Assembly (NCBI GenBank): GCA_964304625.1
Contig: OZ199839.1
Location: 1,178,001-1,242,000 of the forward strand
Length of the DNA: 64,000 nt
Source of the DNA: Kudoa neothunni
Taxonomy: Eukaryota; Cnidaria
Reading direction: 5' to 3'
Both the position numbers and the translations under genes were made by a program. This document shows positions 1-12,773 of the stretch, one piece after another; the stretch's first letter is position 1; every line of letters begins with the position of its first letter. Below the pieces are notes generated by a model. That model saw only the letters and a program-made list of their open reading frames with translations. It ran no database searches and was not told the origin of the DNA.

Positions 1-328
1 ATAAAGGAAGTTTTAATTCAAGAAGATCTATATGGATTGTTCGATTTATGGGATGTAAATCAAACAGAATTTAAAAAATATCAATGGAAAGATTTCGCCA
101 CATAAAAACCGCAAGATTTTTTGACGTAATTTAACAATATTTCCTTAATTGAACTCAATATTATTTGTTTTTTAAAAAACTTGTTCATACGAATAACCAT
201 CAAACGTATGAAAAAAAATTTTATTTTACAATGGGACGTACACGCCTAAAAATGAATATTGCGTAAAATCTTTTTATTACGTGTATTTTACTGGTCCCAA
301 CAACCCATATAATATCTAATCTCGACTA
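1..328 (+). mobile_element. 3' end of a Tigger/pogo DNA transposon
   Basis: The first 230 bases closely match 16765-16985, the tail of the Tigger element at 15200-17099, including the stretch around 'ggattgtt' and the later 'ccttaattgaa'. The copy ends with an inverted-repeat end (reads 'aatctcgacta' at 318-328) followed by TA, the usual target duplication of this superfamily. The rest of the element lies outside the window. The coding tail is closed by stops, so the copy is dead. Confidence 0.75.
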
Positions 329-1124
329 TAGTTGATGTATAAAGTTTTTTTTTAAAATATGAGATATTTAAACATTCGGGGATTATCACTTACATATTTC
401 AACTAAGTCTGAGTTTAAAATATCCGATAAATTCTTTTGATAAAATTAAATTTATTAAGAATATATTAAAATTTAGCTAAATTTTACAGTTGAGCTTATT
501 TGCTTCAATTTAAAAGCGTATTTATAAATATAAATCTTCTACGTAAAATGGGATAAATTTCTACCCTATTTTTATTTGGAGGGTGTAAATTTTCCAGATA
601 CTCAGAAGCTTAAATGATGTTGATGCCTATGTATTAAATAATGGGGAGAAAGTGAGAAAAATCGTTTTGAAAATAAAAAGGTCTCGAAGCATGTGGATTC
701 TGGTAGTTTGAATTAGAGCTATTTTCTGAAACATATTCTTTTGTAATTTGAATTTTAATGACATTTAGAGATTTTTAAGTTATTATAGTTTAAAGGCTAA
801 TTTTCAGTGATTAATGGGGGTTGAATAGACTTCATATTTTACTTTTCTCTGTGGAATTAAAAAGTCCAAATTTTGTTTTCAAAAATATTGTAGATTTATA
901 AAATTAATTGAGATTATAATATCGAATTATTCAATATAAAATTAAGAAATTTTAGGTCGTAAAAATTCAATTATCGTTTGCATGTTGATTTTTTAATTAT
1001 TACATTTTTGAAAGTACTGTAATGGTGTAATATTAATGTATTTCTTAATAATGTATAAAGAAAAGTGGTGTTATTTTTGAAAAAAAATGAAATAAAGATG
1101 TGTATTATATTATATTATTATATT

Positions 1125-1150
1125 TGAATTGAATTGAATTGAATTGAATT
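1125..1150 (+). repeat. (GAATT)n microsatellite
   Basis: About five tandem copies of the pentamer GAATT, preceded by a TA/TTA-rich stretch. Confidence 0.9.
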
Positions 1151-2237
1151 GTTCATTAAGGATAGGTCGTTTTTGATCACCAGTGGGTTAAAATTGACAA
1201 TTTTAATGGAATTGAAGCGATTGCTAAAAATACAAGAAATTCTGGAAACTCCAAAAAATAAATTCATTGCATTTGAACTAATTGATTTGTTGTATACTTG
1301 GAAACATCACAATTTCAGCAGGAGAAACATATCAGATTGATTTTAATAGAAAATATTAATACTATCGACATTAGTAAAAAAACTTTAATGTATAAGAAAG
1401 CCGCGCAAACCAGGACCAGCTATTCTTCTAACGTCTAAATTTGTTTGTACTATTATGGAGTATTCGACATTATCCTGGAAGTGGTTATTAGTGTAGTCAA
1501 AATTATTCAGATATCACTAATTTTGACTATATTAATTATTTTTAAATTGCCGCTTCACTTTTAGGGATCAATAATAATTAAATATAGTGTATTCTAAAAA
1601 TGTATTCTGTAAGAGATTTGTGGATAAAAATATTGTTACGCAAGCGCACGCGTGGTTTAACATTAAAACTAAACTTACCACGAAAATAGGCTCTCTTTTA
1701 TTCTAGTTAAAACTTTTGGATTATTCTTTATATAAAGTTAAACAAGTAATCGTTATCAACTTAATTAATCCTCTTTTTTTAAATTACAAAAAGGATATAA
1801 AAATATTTATTTGGAAAATAATAAATATTTGTTCATAACAATTATAATTAATTTTTTAAAATCGTTTTGGTGTTATTTAATGAAAATACTAATCCCCGAT
1901 TGAATTAAGAATTAATACAAAAAACTGGCAGTTTGAAATTTTTTTCATCGCATTTTTGAGCAACATTAAAGATGCGTCGTTTTATCACAAATCCGGTCAT
2001 TAACATATCTCGAAGAGGAATCACATGTAGTTGTTCGGTTGCAACATCCAAAGCAATATTTCCAACTATTATGCTTCTTGGCCCCCGACAGATTTGACCA
2101 AATAAATACGAACCCTTAATTATATCAATCTCCTACGTTTAAGATATTATTGCTCTTGAATTATGTTTTTAAAGTTGACATTAATTGCAGCAAGAAATCT
2201 ACCATGGACTAATTTTTTGAAGAGTAAAATCCTTCTC

Positions 2238-2284
2238 ACGGACCCTCTGATATTAGTGGGCGGGTTCCAGTTTGGGAAACACTG
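2238..2284. mobile_element. Possible orphan hAT-type terminal end
   Basis: On the minus strand the sequence starting at 2284 reads 'cagtgtttcccaaactgg', which resembles hAT/Charlie-type ends such as those at 51927 and 60000. No partner end or eight-base duplication was found, so this may be a truncated MITE. Confidence 0.35.
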
Positions 2285-2931
2285 TTCTAATGGTTGGAAA
2301 CAGTTGCCAAAGACAACTGAAACAATGATGTGTTGACTCAACTCAATACCCAGACGTATTGGGTCCGATTCCCATCGTCGATCAGTCTGCTATTTCCTTA
2401 CTTGTGCGTCTCTATTCCATAATGGGAGCTGTTGTTACAGTGCAATCGCACTACAAATGTAATCTCATCTGCGATTATAGTTCGATACAGCGGAGGATGC
2501 TGAATTAGTCGTTTGAATCGTCTGGGGTGCATTAATAGGCTTGAAATATATGTAGAGTCAAAGTCCTTACAGAAAGGGTTTGGGTAGGTTTCTATGGAAA
2601 TGAGAATATTTACTGGGTTAAGCCCTCACACTACCGTAGAATGATGAATGATAAGGGGCGAGCGATAGGTGTTGCCTGTCCTGTGATGCTTACAGCGTTA
2701 ATGGGGATGACCTAACCAGCCTTAGTTTCACAACCTAATAAGTTGTGCCCCGGGTTTATCTTGTAAACAAAGAAATCTAATGATTGGGAAACAAAAATTA
2801 TGAGTCGCAATACTCTCTTGTAAGAAAATTATTTCCAACCAACCAACATACATCATAATTCATTAACTATAAAATTTCTAAAATGTGTTAAAGAAGTTGT
2901 ATTAAATTAATGATAAAAACTCCTTCAAATA

Positions 2932-2955
2932 ATATATATATATATATATATATAT
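2932..2955. repeat. (TA)n microsatellite
   Basis: About twelve TA units in an AT-rich context. Confidence 0.9.
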
Positions 2956-3791
2956 TATAAAAATATTCAATTTCAAATTATTCTACAAAATACTCATATA
3001 GTTGTATGTATTAGTGGAGGACAGCTTTATCTTATTCGAAATTATAGATTAATATTGAAAATAAATCTTTTTAAGGTGAACTAAATCCCGAAATGTAATT
3101 GTTAAACCACTCTATAATAAAAATAAAACTTGAAGATAGCTAGGTAGTAAGATGGCAACCAATTTCAAAATTAGTAGTCATCAATTAAATGCTGTATACT
3201 TCAGATGATTTTATATATTATTGGGTTGATTTTTTTAAACTAATAACAAATAGTTTGAGGCTGAACAGAATTATTCATTATTCTATAAAGAGAGTTTTGA
3301 AACGATTAAAAATAGAGAGCTTATCGACAGTAGGGCGTAGTTTGAAAATGGGTGTGTGAGCAAGCGCAGTGAGAGCTCAACGAATCAATATTTTGTATCG
3401 TTTCATAGACGAACCCCTCATAACAAGTGAATATGGAAGATAGATTAAAAAATACCACAAAAAACAATAATATGATTATGGATGTGATTATCGAATTCCA
3501 TTGAGCCATATGATGAGAACATTGAGGATTTAGCAACCATAACAAAGACTCGTTAATCTTCAGAAACACATTCCGCTTCCAACCCAAAAACTCGATCTCC
3601 TCTACTCACACAAATTTGATTGGAATGTTCTGTAGATGAAGTGACTGAAACAGAGTGTCAATTATTTGAACATACATTTAGGAAGAAATCTGTTTGCAAT
3701 TTTCCAAGATGTCGACCTATGGGTTCGTTGTCGAGGAGATTATTTAGTAGAACGAAGGAATCAATCAAATACACCATTATATTATCATTTC

Positions 3792-4860
3792 ATGGGGCTA
3801 GGGTTCAATTTGACAACCCACATAGGTAAGAATTTATGCTTAATAGTGATAGATTAGGATGTGGCGTTGATTGATCATTCGAACGTGTATAGTATTAATT
3901 TTCCAGTCCGTATAAAGTTGGTTCATGGCAAAAATCATTCCTATACCGAACCGATGGATATGATACAGAGTTTTAAAAATTCCACCAAGTATAGTGCGTT
4001 TTATGCCGACCCCGAAAATATAAACACGGACGAAACGTTTTATCAAGTATTATTATGATGAATAGAAGTTAGTAACGTACATTTTAATTTATAGTATGAA
4101 AATGAAGGGTTTGAACCGAAAATATATTATTTGTCAATTATTAAAGTACTTATCCAACCAACCCGACTTGTGTGTGTATTACATTGATTTAAAATGTGTA
4201 GCAATTTGGTGATGCAAACAAGGGTGCTGGAATTATTGCCAAATGTCAATTCGATCTGTTGGATTTTGTTCGAGATACGCCATGTATCACACAGTTTATA
4301 GCAAAAATGGATCCCACTTACTCGTCAGTTGTGTCGGCCGAAATTCGAATGAGCATATTCACAGTTAAGACATGGTCAAAATCCGAGGGGTAACCTACTG
4401 CAAGCAGTTGTTTATTATTTGTTTTTAAAACTAGAAAAATCGCCTATTCTACTCCAAGAAATATCTTCCACACACCGGCTAGACCAGCACCTACCTTTTC
4501 CAAAGAATCATGTTATTTATTTCTGATAAATGTGTGTGTGTGTGTGTGGACTGACTTCAGCGTTGTATTTAGTGTGCATTGCAAGGAAAAATAACAACAA
4601 TAATCAGTCGTATTTTGACTTTTTAGCATGTTTATTTCTAAATTCTCTCCCCAAGATACTCTTACATGAATGGCACAGCGACGGACTTGTCTATCATTTC
4701 AAACAACGTTATTAGAGATGAAGATGAGGAGGTATTTTCAATTGTTCACATTGGGTATAATTTAATTTATTTGTAGAATGAGCAGCGCGAAATACTCAGG
4801 GGTAATTATCTTGTTAAAGCTAGTTATATATTTAGTAGTCATCATTAATATTTCTAAAGA
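3792..4860 (+). CDS. NT-C2 domain exons of an EHBP1-like protein
   Basis: Exons 3858-4046, 4095-4145, 4202-4389 and about 4435-4503 join in continuous phase. They encode a C2-like domain resembling the N-terminal C2 of EHBP1: a segment with 'ADPENINTDETFYQ' aligns with the EHBP1 'PVPENI' strand, and 'VVSAEIRMSIF' with its last strand. A candidate start is the ATG at 3792 (MGLGFNLTTHI), but its splice to 3858 does not keep phase cleanly, so the first exon is uncertain. An acidic segment near 4664-4830 (ending RDEDEE, then NEQREILRGNYL) may continue the protein. EHBP1 links EHD proteins, Rab GTPases and actin in endocytic recycling, with order C2, CH, bMERB. The CH and C-terminal exons at 8179-10717 follow on the same strand, so both blocks may be one gene with an intron of about 3.3 kb, long for this window. 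They could also be two genes. Confidence 0.5.
4531..4549 (+). repeat. (TG)n microsatellite
   Basis: About nine TG units inside or just after the C2-block exons; probably intronic. Confidence 0.85.
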
Positions 4861-4869
4861 TGTAAATTT

Positions 4870-6070
4870 TCATAAGATACATAGTTTAAAGTTTGGATTA
4901 TTTTGTAATTGGACTTAAAGTTGTAGATTTTGGTTGATTTAAACCGATTTAAAGGTAAAAACGGATTTTTTATTATCAAAGTTCGGTAAGACCGACTTTC
5001 AGTCTTTGAGGTTTTGTGGGTGTGGGTGCATAGTTTTTGAGGGATCATAATTCATTCATTCATTCATTTCTTTTATTTCTTTATTTCAATTGATAACGCC
5101 ATTTGAGAGCTATTGTTGAATTATTAACTTCTTAATAATGTAAGCTATTAGACTCTTTTGAGAGACAAAGTCGAAAAAGCATATTTGCTCTACAAATTGA
5201 CATTTATATGTGATCGGTGAAAGTCATTATGAGCGATATAAATTCAATTTAAACTATTTTACTTCAAATTATATAAAATTTTAAATAGATTTAGCTCGTA
5301 CCGTAGATAATAGATTTTCTGTAATCCTTTTTGGGACGAAAAACAAATGCTGAAAATGCATCATTGATCGATTTTGTGTGGTTTTTTGAAATTTTGACTA
5401 ACAATAAAGATATTTTCTAGTAAAGTAGTATTGTAGGAAGGTTTAAAATTATTATTTTCTATATGCAAGATTGTTTATTTCCGACACTGAAGTTTTTCAA
5501 TGTGCTTACAATTTTTAATGTAATTTATGTTGATTCTTTTGGGCAGCCATGTTTCGTAGCAGTCGTAAATTCTTTAGGAGAAGTGAGGAAATTTAAGATT
5601 TGTTTAAGAAAAGAATTATCTGTTCGAATATCGGTTTCTTTTTCTAATCGTTTTCATTGTTTGATCCGTAGTTAATAAATATGAATGAGAAGGTCATTTA
5701 TCAATTATAATCTTCTGAAATGAATTAGCTAATGTCTTACGTAACCTCAATTATTTTGTATTTTGTTAGTGAATTTATTGTTGCTAGCGTTAATAATAGA
5801 AATTACATGAGATACATTTGATTCACGGAAACCAGCGTTTCTAAAGGAATTAATTATTGTTTCTTTTGATATTTTCAAGGAAGCTTATTGTATTTTTAAC
5901 GTAGCTTGGAGAAAATCTGGTGACCTTATATTTATCTTGTTATCAATGCCGAAAGTGTGGGTTTTAACTGAATTGTTTTTGTGGTTGGAATTTGAAAGAT
6001 AAATTTCGTTGATTGTGAAATTATAAAAAGCTCGATGAATCCAAATAAACGCAAGAGTATGGTCTTACAT
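4870..6070. other. No gene seen (intergenic or long intron)
   Basis: AT-rich sequence with no convincing exon. A 70-codon open frame at 5463-5675 lacks domain resemblance and is probably chance. If the C2 and CH blocks form one gene, this is part of its long intron. Confidence 0.45.
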
Positions 6071-6078
6071 ATTTAGTT

Positions 6079-6534
6079 CAGGGATGGGAAATCTTTTGTG
6101 GGGGACGGACCTTATTAAAATTAATCCATTAATATTTTAAATTATTCTTAGTTCAAATTTCAGATTTAAATATATAAACTAGAATTTTGAAAGACCTTAA
6201 AACCAGAAAAGTACGTCAAATCAATAGATTATACTCTGATTATTTTCACTTCTAATATAATCGACTCGTGCTTAACGTGTGAAAGAACGATTTGTTGGAC
6301 AATGTCGAACGTGAGATGTACCTGTATGCGTTTTTTTTGAAAATATTTTGTACTTCAATAGAAATAATTTTAACAATTATATTCGTTCCTATTTAATGAA
6401 AATAAATGTTAGCTGAATTAAAGGTTTATATAGACAACATATTTACATTTAGAAAAAATTTAAAAATCATTTTAGTTTTTTAGATACTCAGAAAAATTTT
6501 TATGGCATTCCCTAGGTTAGGGTGCCAACCCCTG
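6079..6534. mobile_element. hAT-family MITE, about 456 bp
   Basis: The left end reads 'cagggatggg' and the reverse complement of the right end reads 'caggggttgg', both typical of hAT elements. The flanking octamers are 'atttagtt' (6071-6078) and 'ctttagtc' (6535-6542), a six-of-eight match as expected for an aged target duplication. No transposase frame is present, so it is non-autonomous. Confidence 0.6.
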
Positions 6535-6542
6535 CTTTAGTC

Positions 6543-8178
6543 TCATGATTAGAAATTGAGCTATTGAGATATAAAAAATTGTTGACAGTTTTTTGAGGTT
6601 ACTATGTTAAATCTTTTATCTATCAATGCTGCTTTCTTATTTTACTTATATTGAAGGGTAAATTTTTCATGTCTTTAAATCATCGTTAATTCTTATGATA
6701 TCCAACCAATCATTGGACGATCCGAACTACTCTCAGACAAGGACGCGCACAATTAACTTCAAATCATTTTAGATCACTTTTCTAGATGTAAATTTTGAAT
6801 TAAATTCTAGGCCTGAAACAAAATTTACCTTGGAAAATATGTACTTATTAAAATATATTTATTTTGTTTTGTTGATGGAATAGTACATTTTTATATAAAT
6901 TCCACAAATAATTAATAGAAAATCGATAACAATGTCACACAATTTAGACGGCCAGTTATGTTAGCAGATGGGAGTTCATAAATGGCTTATTTATGAAAAT
7001 TGATAATTCTTAATGTAAAGCGTCATCTAAAAGTGACAAATTTTTTTCCATTTAAAGTTTTCGCAATTTTATTTCTGTATGTTTTATTATCTATAATAAT
7101 AATAATAATAATAATAATAAAGTAATTTCCTTAGTTCTTAATGCTTTTAATTATTCAAACACTATAACAAAATTTATTATTTGATTTTTTTTCTTTTGGA
7201 GGATGTCATATTTTTTGACATGAGACAATTAATTCCATCTTATTATTTTAATATTTATACAAGGCAGAAAGAGATACGAGAATAAAATCGCGATAGAGGA
7301 AAGCTTTAGCAGCTTTCCTTTGTCAACTATTAAATAATGGAAACATAATAAACTTTTCTTTATTTTTGTATGAGTTATAATGTTAATAAGAATCCAGTTA
7401 ATTAGAATAACATATTTCAAAAGTTAAGGTTGGAGTCGAAGTTATTTAAGATGGATAATCCTTTTTATAACAAAGTTCCTTTATAAATTACCCTTTTAGT
7501 GAAATTTTTCATTTTAATTTAAGAAAATACACTTTTTTATATTTAAGAAATAGTTTCAACTCTGATAAATATATATTTAAGAATACTGAAAATCCCGAGA
7601 ATCGATAGTATACTCAATTAGTTTATATTTATCGGTAATATTTAGTTTAATTTAATGTTGGCTTTGGATATATTTTATCGTATTTTTCAGCTGTTAACGC
7701 TTGTTACTATTAGGAAATAAATGCGAAATACACACGCATTGTTATTACATTTAGTCTCTATAGCTCCTATTTGTAAGTTAGGTAAAGAGCTCGATGTTTA
7801 ATGTTTAGTGGTTGTGATAGTTTATTAAGTTAAAATTGCACACAGAGGATTAGTTCAAGTATACCTTCCAATAGACAAATATTTATATTAAATCTTTCGG
7901 TTAATTTAACATTTATGGCTTTAATTTTATTAATATGGTAATAGGAATCAGTGTATTTCAGTAAACGAGTTTCAAATATGATGATTCTTTTCCATGAGGA
8001 AACTAATGTGATAAAAACCACACGAAATCGATCTCGATATAAATAATTTTTACGTAAATTAGCAAAACTATATATTTTTAACCGACTTACACACACAACA
8101 TTTATTTCTTATAATGTTTGATTTTAATTAATCATTATCATTAATAATTAATACTTTGAATTAATATAATTAATTTTC
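6543..8178. other. No gene seen; contains (AAT)n
   Basis: AT-rich spacer without a supported exon. An AAT trinucleotide repeat lies at about 7092-7120. The minus-strand frames at 7229-7420 and 7830-8096 have no recognisable domain. Confidence 0.45.
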
Positions 8179-10717
8179 ATGGTAGAATGGCTGAAAAACA
8201 TTATCAAACCATATCAAGGAATAGAGTTTGAAAATTTCACTTCATCTTTTGCAGATGGAAGAATATTTCTAGCTACATTGAATATAATTGCGCCAGATTT
8301 ATGGTAGTTGTATTCATGCGTTAGTAAAGTTTCTAATAATATAATTTAATCACACAGCGACTATAATAGTCGTATTGAGTGTGATAGTGATGGTGCGGCA
8401 AATTTCTCATCAAAAGAGAATTTGAATTATGCCATGGAGTTGTTTTCTCGTCTGAAAATCCAGCCGATATTTGTTGAGAGTGATTTCACTCCCCAAAATA
8501 TTTTTATCAGACCAAACGATCGCTACATGCTTCAGTTTCTGTCGGGATTGAAGATATTTATGGAAAATTTGTCCAGTGAGGGTAGTCATCCCACCAGGTT
8601 TAATAATGACGATAATGACCATAATGACGACACCGAGGTGCCGATGGGAGATTGTAAAGCAACGTCCCATAATGATGGTTCTAATTTCGATATTGCGCAA
8701 TTTTGTACAAAAGCCGATGCAGCTATCGATTATTTGTCTCATCAATCGCTTTCGAGAAAAAGTTTTGAAAATTCGAATGAAGATTCACTAGTGGCTATTG
8801 GCGTTACCAAAAATGGGCTCAGCCAAGACCATCTTCATTCCACCAAATTCCCTCAATTCGACAATACGTTCGTTAACACCACGACTATTCTAGATTCGTT
8901 ATCACTTGATTCGAAAAAGATTGATGTATACAAGTACAAAATCAAACATGATCCTCTCTATTATCTCGATCGTTATGATGACGATGATGATGAAGGAAAC
9001 GATAATGATGAGTTGACAGGACACCTAGGTGATCCTGATAGAAAACTTGTGAATTCGTTGAAAAAAAGTGCCATTCTTCAAGAGGCTCCTAAGGGGTTTA
9101 ATCTCAATTACCACACTCCAAGCGACTACGAATTCGATATCACTCCCGCTATGTCTAAACAGATGTTCGAACCGAATTATTCGATCTCTCAAAGTATTAT
9201 GGATAATCATGAATTAGCTGCTGTCATCCCAACACCTTTTCCAACTTGTAACTGAAAAATGATTGAATTTTTTGGTGGAATTTTTCTCTTTAGCTCCAGA
9301 ATTTACAAATAAGGATGAAGATTCCCCCCTTATACAATTCACAGGTGAATCTTGTTGTCGGTCGATCTTGAATAAAAATGGCGACGAAGAGGATAAGCAT
9401 TTCCTAATTTCGCCATCACTTAGTCCCATAAGGCATACAAATAATTCGAGCTTGTTGAGAGATCGGCACAAAAACAATAATATTCAAGTTGAACATGTGT
9501 ACACTTTATCAAACCAATATCCTATGGACAAAGGTGTGTAAGTGTATCCTACCCAATAATTATTTGTTTTTGACAGGAGATGTTAACCAAAGGCCCCCTT
9601 CCCAATATGACTCCAAAAGAATAAGCCATCTCATAAAAGATTACAGTGAGCGTCGTCTGTTGGCATATGATCGGTTTATGAGTATGAGAAGGTTTTTCAC
9701 GTTTTTGCCGGAGAATCGTAATTGGTTTAGCTTTATTATTTAACAGCTTATTTTTTGATGCAGAGCGTGTGTCTGCAGGTCAACAAGAGAGTGACTCGTT
9801 TGTGCATCACTTCTACGACGAGAAGCAGCAGCAAATAGCGGTACTTTTGTTTTTTCTCGAATACTACCAGCATCCATCTCATATCTATCTTATAGAATGA
9901 TTATCTTAGTAGAGGCTCGATTCAACGTCTCTACCGGAATCTTTTCGATAAAATACAAGTTTTAAATGAGTTGGGTAAAAAATTAGAAATCGAATCATTA
10001 GAAAATCTAATGAATCAAGGTACCAGCCGACTTTCATTATTATTTTTTTCTGATCATCTCACCCGTTGCTATCCTTCGTTAGATAGTTGTACTTGGATGG
10101 ATTGTAATGTTGACGAGATGGATACTTGTGTTGTTACTATGGAGGATATTTTGAGACAAATGGAGAATTTGTGTTACAAGTAATTTCCTTCTAGTTGTGG
10201 GTTGTGGTCGATATACACTTTATTATGAATTGTTCCCACGTTTTTTTATTAATAATTAATATTATTTTTTTAATTGAATTAGCATTCCTGGGCTGAAAGT
10301 TGACTACGACCCGGATATAGCTATTCGGCAGATTGATTCGGAGCTTCATATTTTGTTGTCGAAAACGGGTAAAACTCCTCGCACTAAAATACAAATTTAT
10401 CGACTTAAACAACAGTTTATCTATTTATTATGGATAGATAAATCTCAGAAGGACGAAGAGCGCGAGAAATTCCTCATAAACGAAAGACAACGGTTTGTTG
10501 ACATAAAAAATCAACAACTTGAAAATTCACTTGCTCTAAGCCCCCAAGACTCGGAAAAGTAAGTTACACGAACTACTCTTGGATGGTCTTATCATTTTTC
10601 ATTTTTAGAGGAGATAAAGCGAACGATGAGGATTTAGTTCGTATAAGAGAATCGTTCTCTGCATTTTTTAATCATGCTTATGGAGAAGTGAAAAAGAATG
10701 TTTCTAAATTTATTTAA
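8179..10717 (+). CDS. EHBP1-like protein: CH domain plus bMERB-like C-terminus
   Basis: Eight exons join in phase (8179-8303, 8358-9247, 9294-9533, 9577-9717, 9764-9840, 9896-10179, 10283-10558, 10609-10717) into 713 residues ending FI-stop. Residues 1-100 form a type-2 calponin-homology domain: the 'WLKNIIKPY' opening, 'NFTSSFADGR', 'APDLCDYN', then 'NYAMELFSRLKI' and 'PNDRYMLQFLSGLKIFM'. This matches the CH domain of EHBP1 and MICAL proteins. A long acidic, Asn/Asp-rich linker follows (runs such as DDDDDEGNDND). The last 200 residues are helical and charged, with 'IRQIDSELHILLSKTG' and 'KDEEREKFLINERQRF', weakly like the Rab-binding bMERB domain. The CH domain begins at the first Met, so upstream exons are likely. 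The NT-C2 exons at 3.8-4.8 kb are the natural candidates. Confidence 0.75.
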
Positions 10718-11209
10718 TTGTATAGCGTCGTATAGAACGTTTAAGGAGTGTTTTTCTGTCCGATGAAATTGTTATTAAATCAAATCATTAATTCGTTAAA
10801 ATCGGTAGATAGGGATGGGGATAAATGCCTCGAGAGATCATCATAACTTTAGGAAGCTTTATTTATCATTAGCATAATATGTCAGTTAAAATGAAACTAA
10901 AATTGTTCAAAATAAAACAAAAACTTATAATATCTAATGTTGGCGCAGTATATTTTAATAAACACAGGTATATTTGATGCTACGATGTATTTTGACCAGT
11001 ATATTTAAATTTGAGAATTTATTATGCCTTCATTTGAAATATATCCTACTATGATTATGAGATAATAGTACTGAAAAAGACGAACATTTGTTGTTTGTTT
11101 TGCTTCTAAAGGCGATTAATTAATATTAGAGACTGATAGAGATGAAACATAACGTAATGTTTGCCTGTCGAATTTCTATTTCTAATTTGGAGAGTAGTTA
11201 TACGTTAAA
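10718..11209. other. Intergenic; probable terminator and promoter region
   Basis: No exon seen. It contains 'aataaa'-type motifs soon after the upstream stop (for example at about 10911 and 10958), consistent with polyadenylation, and leads to the next start at 11210. Confidence 0.4.
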
Positions 11210-11604
11210 ATGATGTGTGTTACGGTAGGAAGTGCGCTGTTGGTGTTCTCGTTGTTGCTGCACAGCGTTTTCATTGCAGCTCAAGATTTGATTCGATTTA
11301 ACGTTCCACAAAAAACATGGACAAAAATTGTACGCAAATTAGATATTCCATGTATACAATACACTCCTTTTGTACACATAAAAATTGTGCTTACTTTTTT
11401 TATGTAGCTAAGGAGTATATAATTCAAGACAATGTCATTTACACGTTCGAAAAATATCAACATCACAGAAAACCCTCTCAAGATCATGAAATTACTATTG
11501 GACTATTTGCTGGTTGCCTTATTTTTGAAAAGCATCATCATTGTGTTTCTGATCTGTCCTACTTAGGGTTATGTAATTATTCCGATATTTTAGTGTTTGT
11601 ATAG
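11210..11604 (+). CDS. Small secreted protein, unknown function
   Basis: Two exons, 11210-11351 and 11408-11604, join through a 56-base intron in phase 1 to give about 112 residues. The N-terminus is a clear signal peptide (MMCVTVGSALLVFSLLLHS then VFIAAQ). The mature part holds 'RFNVPQKTW', 'QDNVIYTFEKYQHH' and a segment 'GLFAGCLIFEKHHHC' with a short His/Cys cluster. I do not recognise a family. The 3' end may be wrong: another donor lies at the 'gtaatt' after codon GLC, so further exons could follow toward the membrane-protein exon at 11977. Confidence 0.45.
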
Positions 11605-11976
11605 TGTATGTGTCGGTAGGGTTTGATAGAGGCAATTTGGGAAAAAGTATTTTTTATGGACTATAACTGTTTGTTGGATGTAATGACTTGGAAAATTTTT
11701 ATTAAGATTTCACCGAAGCTTTCAAAACTCTTCGCGGTATATATTTTTAATTATGATATGTGAATAATAATTCGTTTTTTATTGATTGTAGTGTCAAAGC
11801 TTCGAACTATATATAAAAGTATAGTTATATTGATTATTGAGCTTAATGTGTAATTCAGGTTCCTCACGAGGCAAAATACCCTTTGTTAATATATTAAAAC
11901 CTTCTGGATGTAAATTTAAACTCCCCCGATCATCTCGCGGTTAAATAATTCTATTCGTTTAGTTCTAAATTCTGGC

Positions 11977-12429
11977 ATGATAACACCAGTACTAACCTAT
12001 AGTATTCTATGTTCGATGCTGATTATTCTGTTGATTGTCATATCAATATTTTTGCCATTGAATATCTGCTATAGAGAATCAATTAAATATTCGGGAATAT
12101 TTATTAGCATAATATGTAAGCTTTCATTTAATTTTGGTATTATATTAATAAAACCTCAAAATTCCACTAAAGGGATGTTCACATTACCAATAATGATAGG
12201 GTTGACTATCTTTACGGAGAAAATACGCAAAAATTCCACAAATATGATCTACGGCTTGAACGCGGCGTCACTATGGATTAATTCAGTGACATTGTTATTA
12301 TCAGCAATACTGTTCTCCATTGCTCACTATTATAGAAGATACTCGTATGTTAAAGTTAGCGGAGATCATCCAAAAAAAACCTCAACCAAGTCAAACAAGA
12401 TCGTCAACTTATTTGACTCGAAAAAATAA
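11977..12429 (+). CDS. Four-helix membrane protein, unknown
   Basis: A single open frame of 150 residues with about four hydrophobic segments: residues 8-30 (SILCSMLIILLIVISIFLPL), 40-58, 65-80 and 98-118 (WINSVTLLLSAILFSIAHYY). A basic Lys-rich tail follows (HPKKTSTKSNK), probably cytoplasmic. Topology resembles small tetraspan/MARVEL-like proteins, but no signature motif is visible. The frame is open upstream of the ATG as far as a possible acceptor at about 11963, so an upstream exon is possible. The next gene has a similar architecture, which suggests related neighbours. Confidence 0.5.
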   Translation: MITPVLTYSILCSMLIILLIVISIFLPLNICYRESIKYSGIFISIICKLSFNFGIILIKPQNSTKGMFTLPIMIGLTIFTEKIRKNSTNMIYGLNAASLWINSVTLLLSAILFSIAHYYRRYSYVKVSGDHPKKTSTKSNKIVNLFDSKK

Positions 12430-12773
12430 ATATTTACCAAAATTAGTTCCCTAATTCAATATTTACATAAATTTTTAAATGTTGTTACCTTATGTTTGAT
12501 TTAGATGAAAGCATATGCGATTAATCCCAGCTAAAAACACTTGGTTGAATTAAATCTTATTCTTTTAATCAGTTAACTATTAGCGTCAGTAGCAACATCA
12601 TCACGTAATTACAATTCTTTTAGAGTTTAGTTAATTTATAAATTAATTAATTTGACAAAGTTATCCCATCGCTTTGGATACACACCTAATTAAGTGATTG
12701 CCAAAGCCGCTTTTATAGTAGCTGATAGTCGTCTGCCTGCCCTCAACACAACATTCAATATTCGATATTCGAT

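Larger units (their letters stand above)
331..3791. other. Gene-poor AT-rich spacer
   Basis: I see no credible coding exon here. Reading frames are short and have the lysine, isoleucine and asparagine bias of random AT-rich DNA. It contains a (GAATT)n microsatellite, a (TA)n run and one orphan hAT-type end. Around 2340-2790 the base composition is more balanced (for example 'cgattcccatcgtcg'), which may mark an old insertion or a decayed gene, but no frame is recognisable. Confidence 0.5.

Noticed and set aside
3321-3587. 88-codon minus-strand frame with a hydrophobic stretch
   Set aside because: No signal peptide, splice context or paralogue, and composition fits chance in AT-rich DNA just upstream of the plus-strand C2 exons.
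8410-8745. 111-codon minus-strand frame
   Set aside because: Antisense shadow of the CH-domain exon at 8358-9247.
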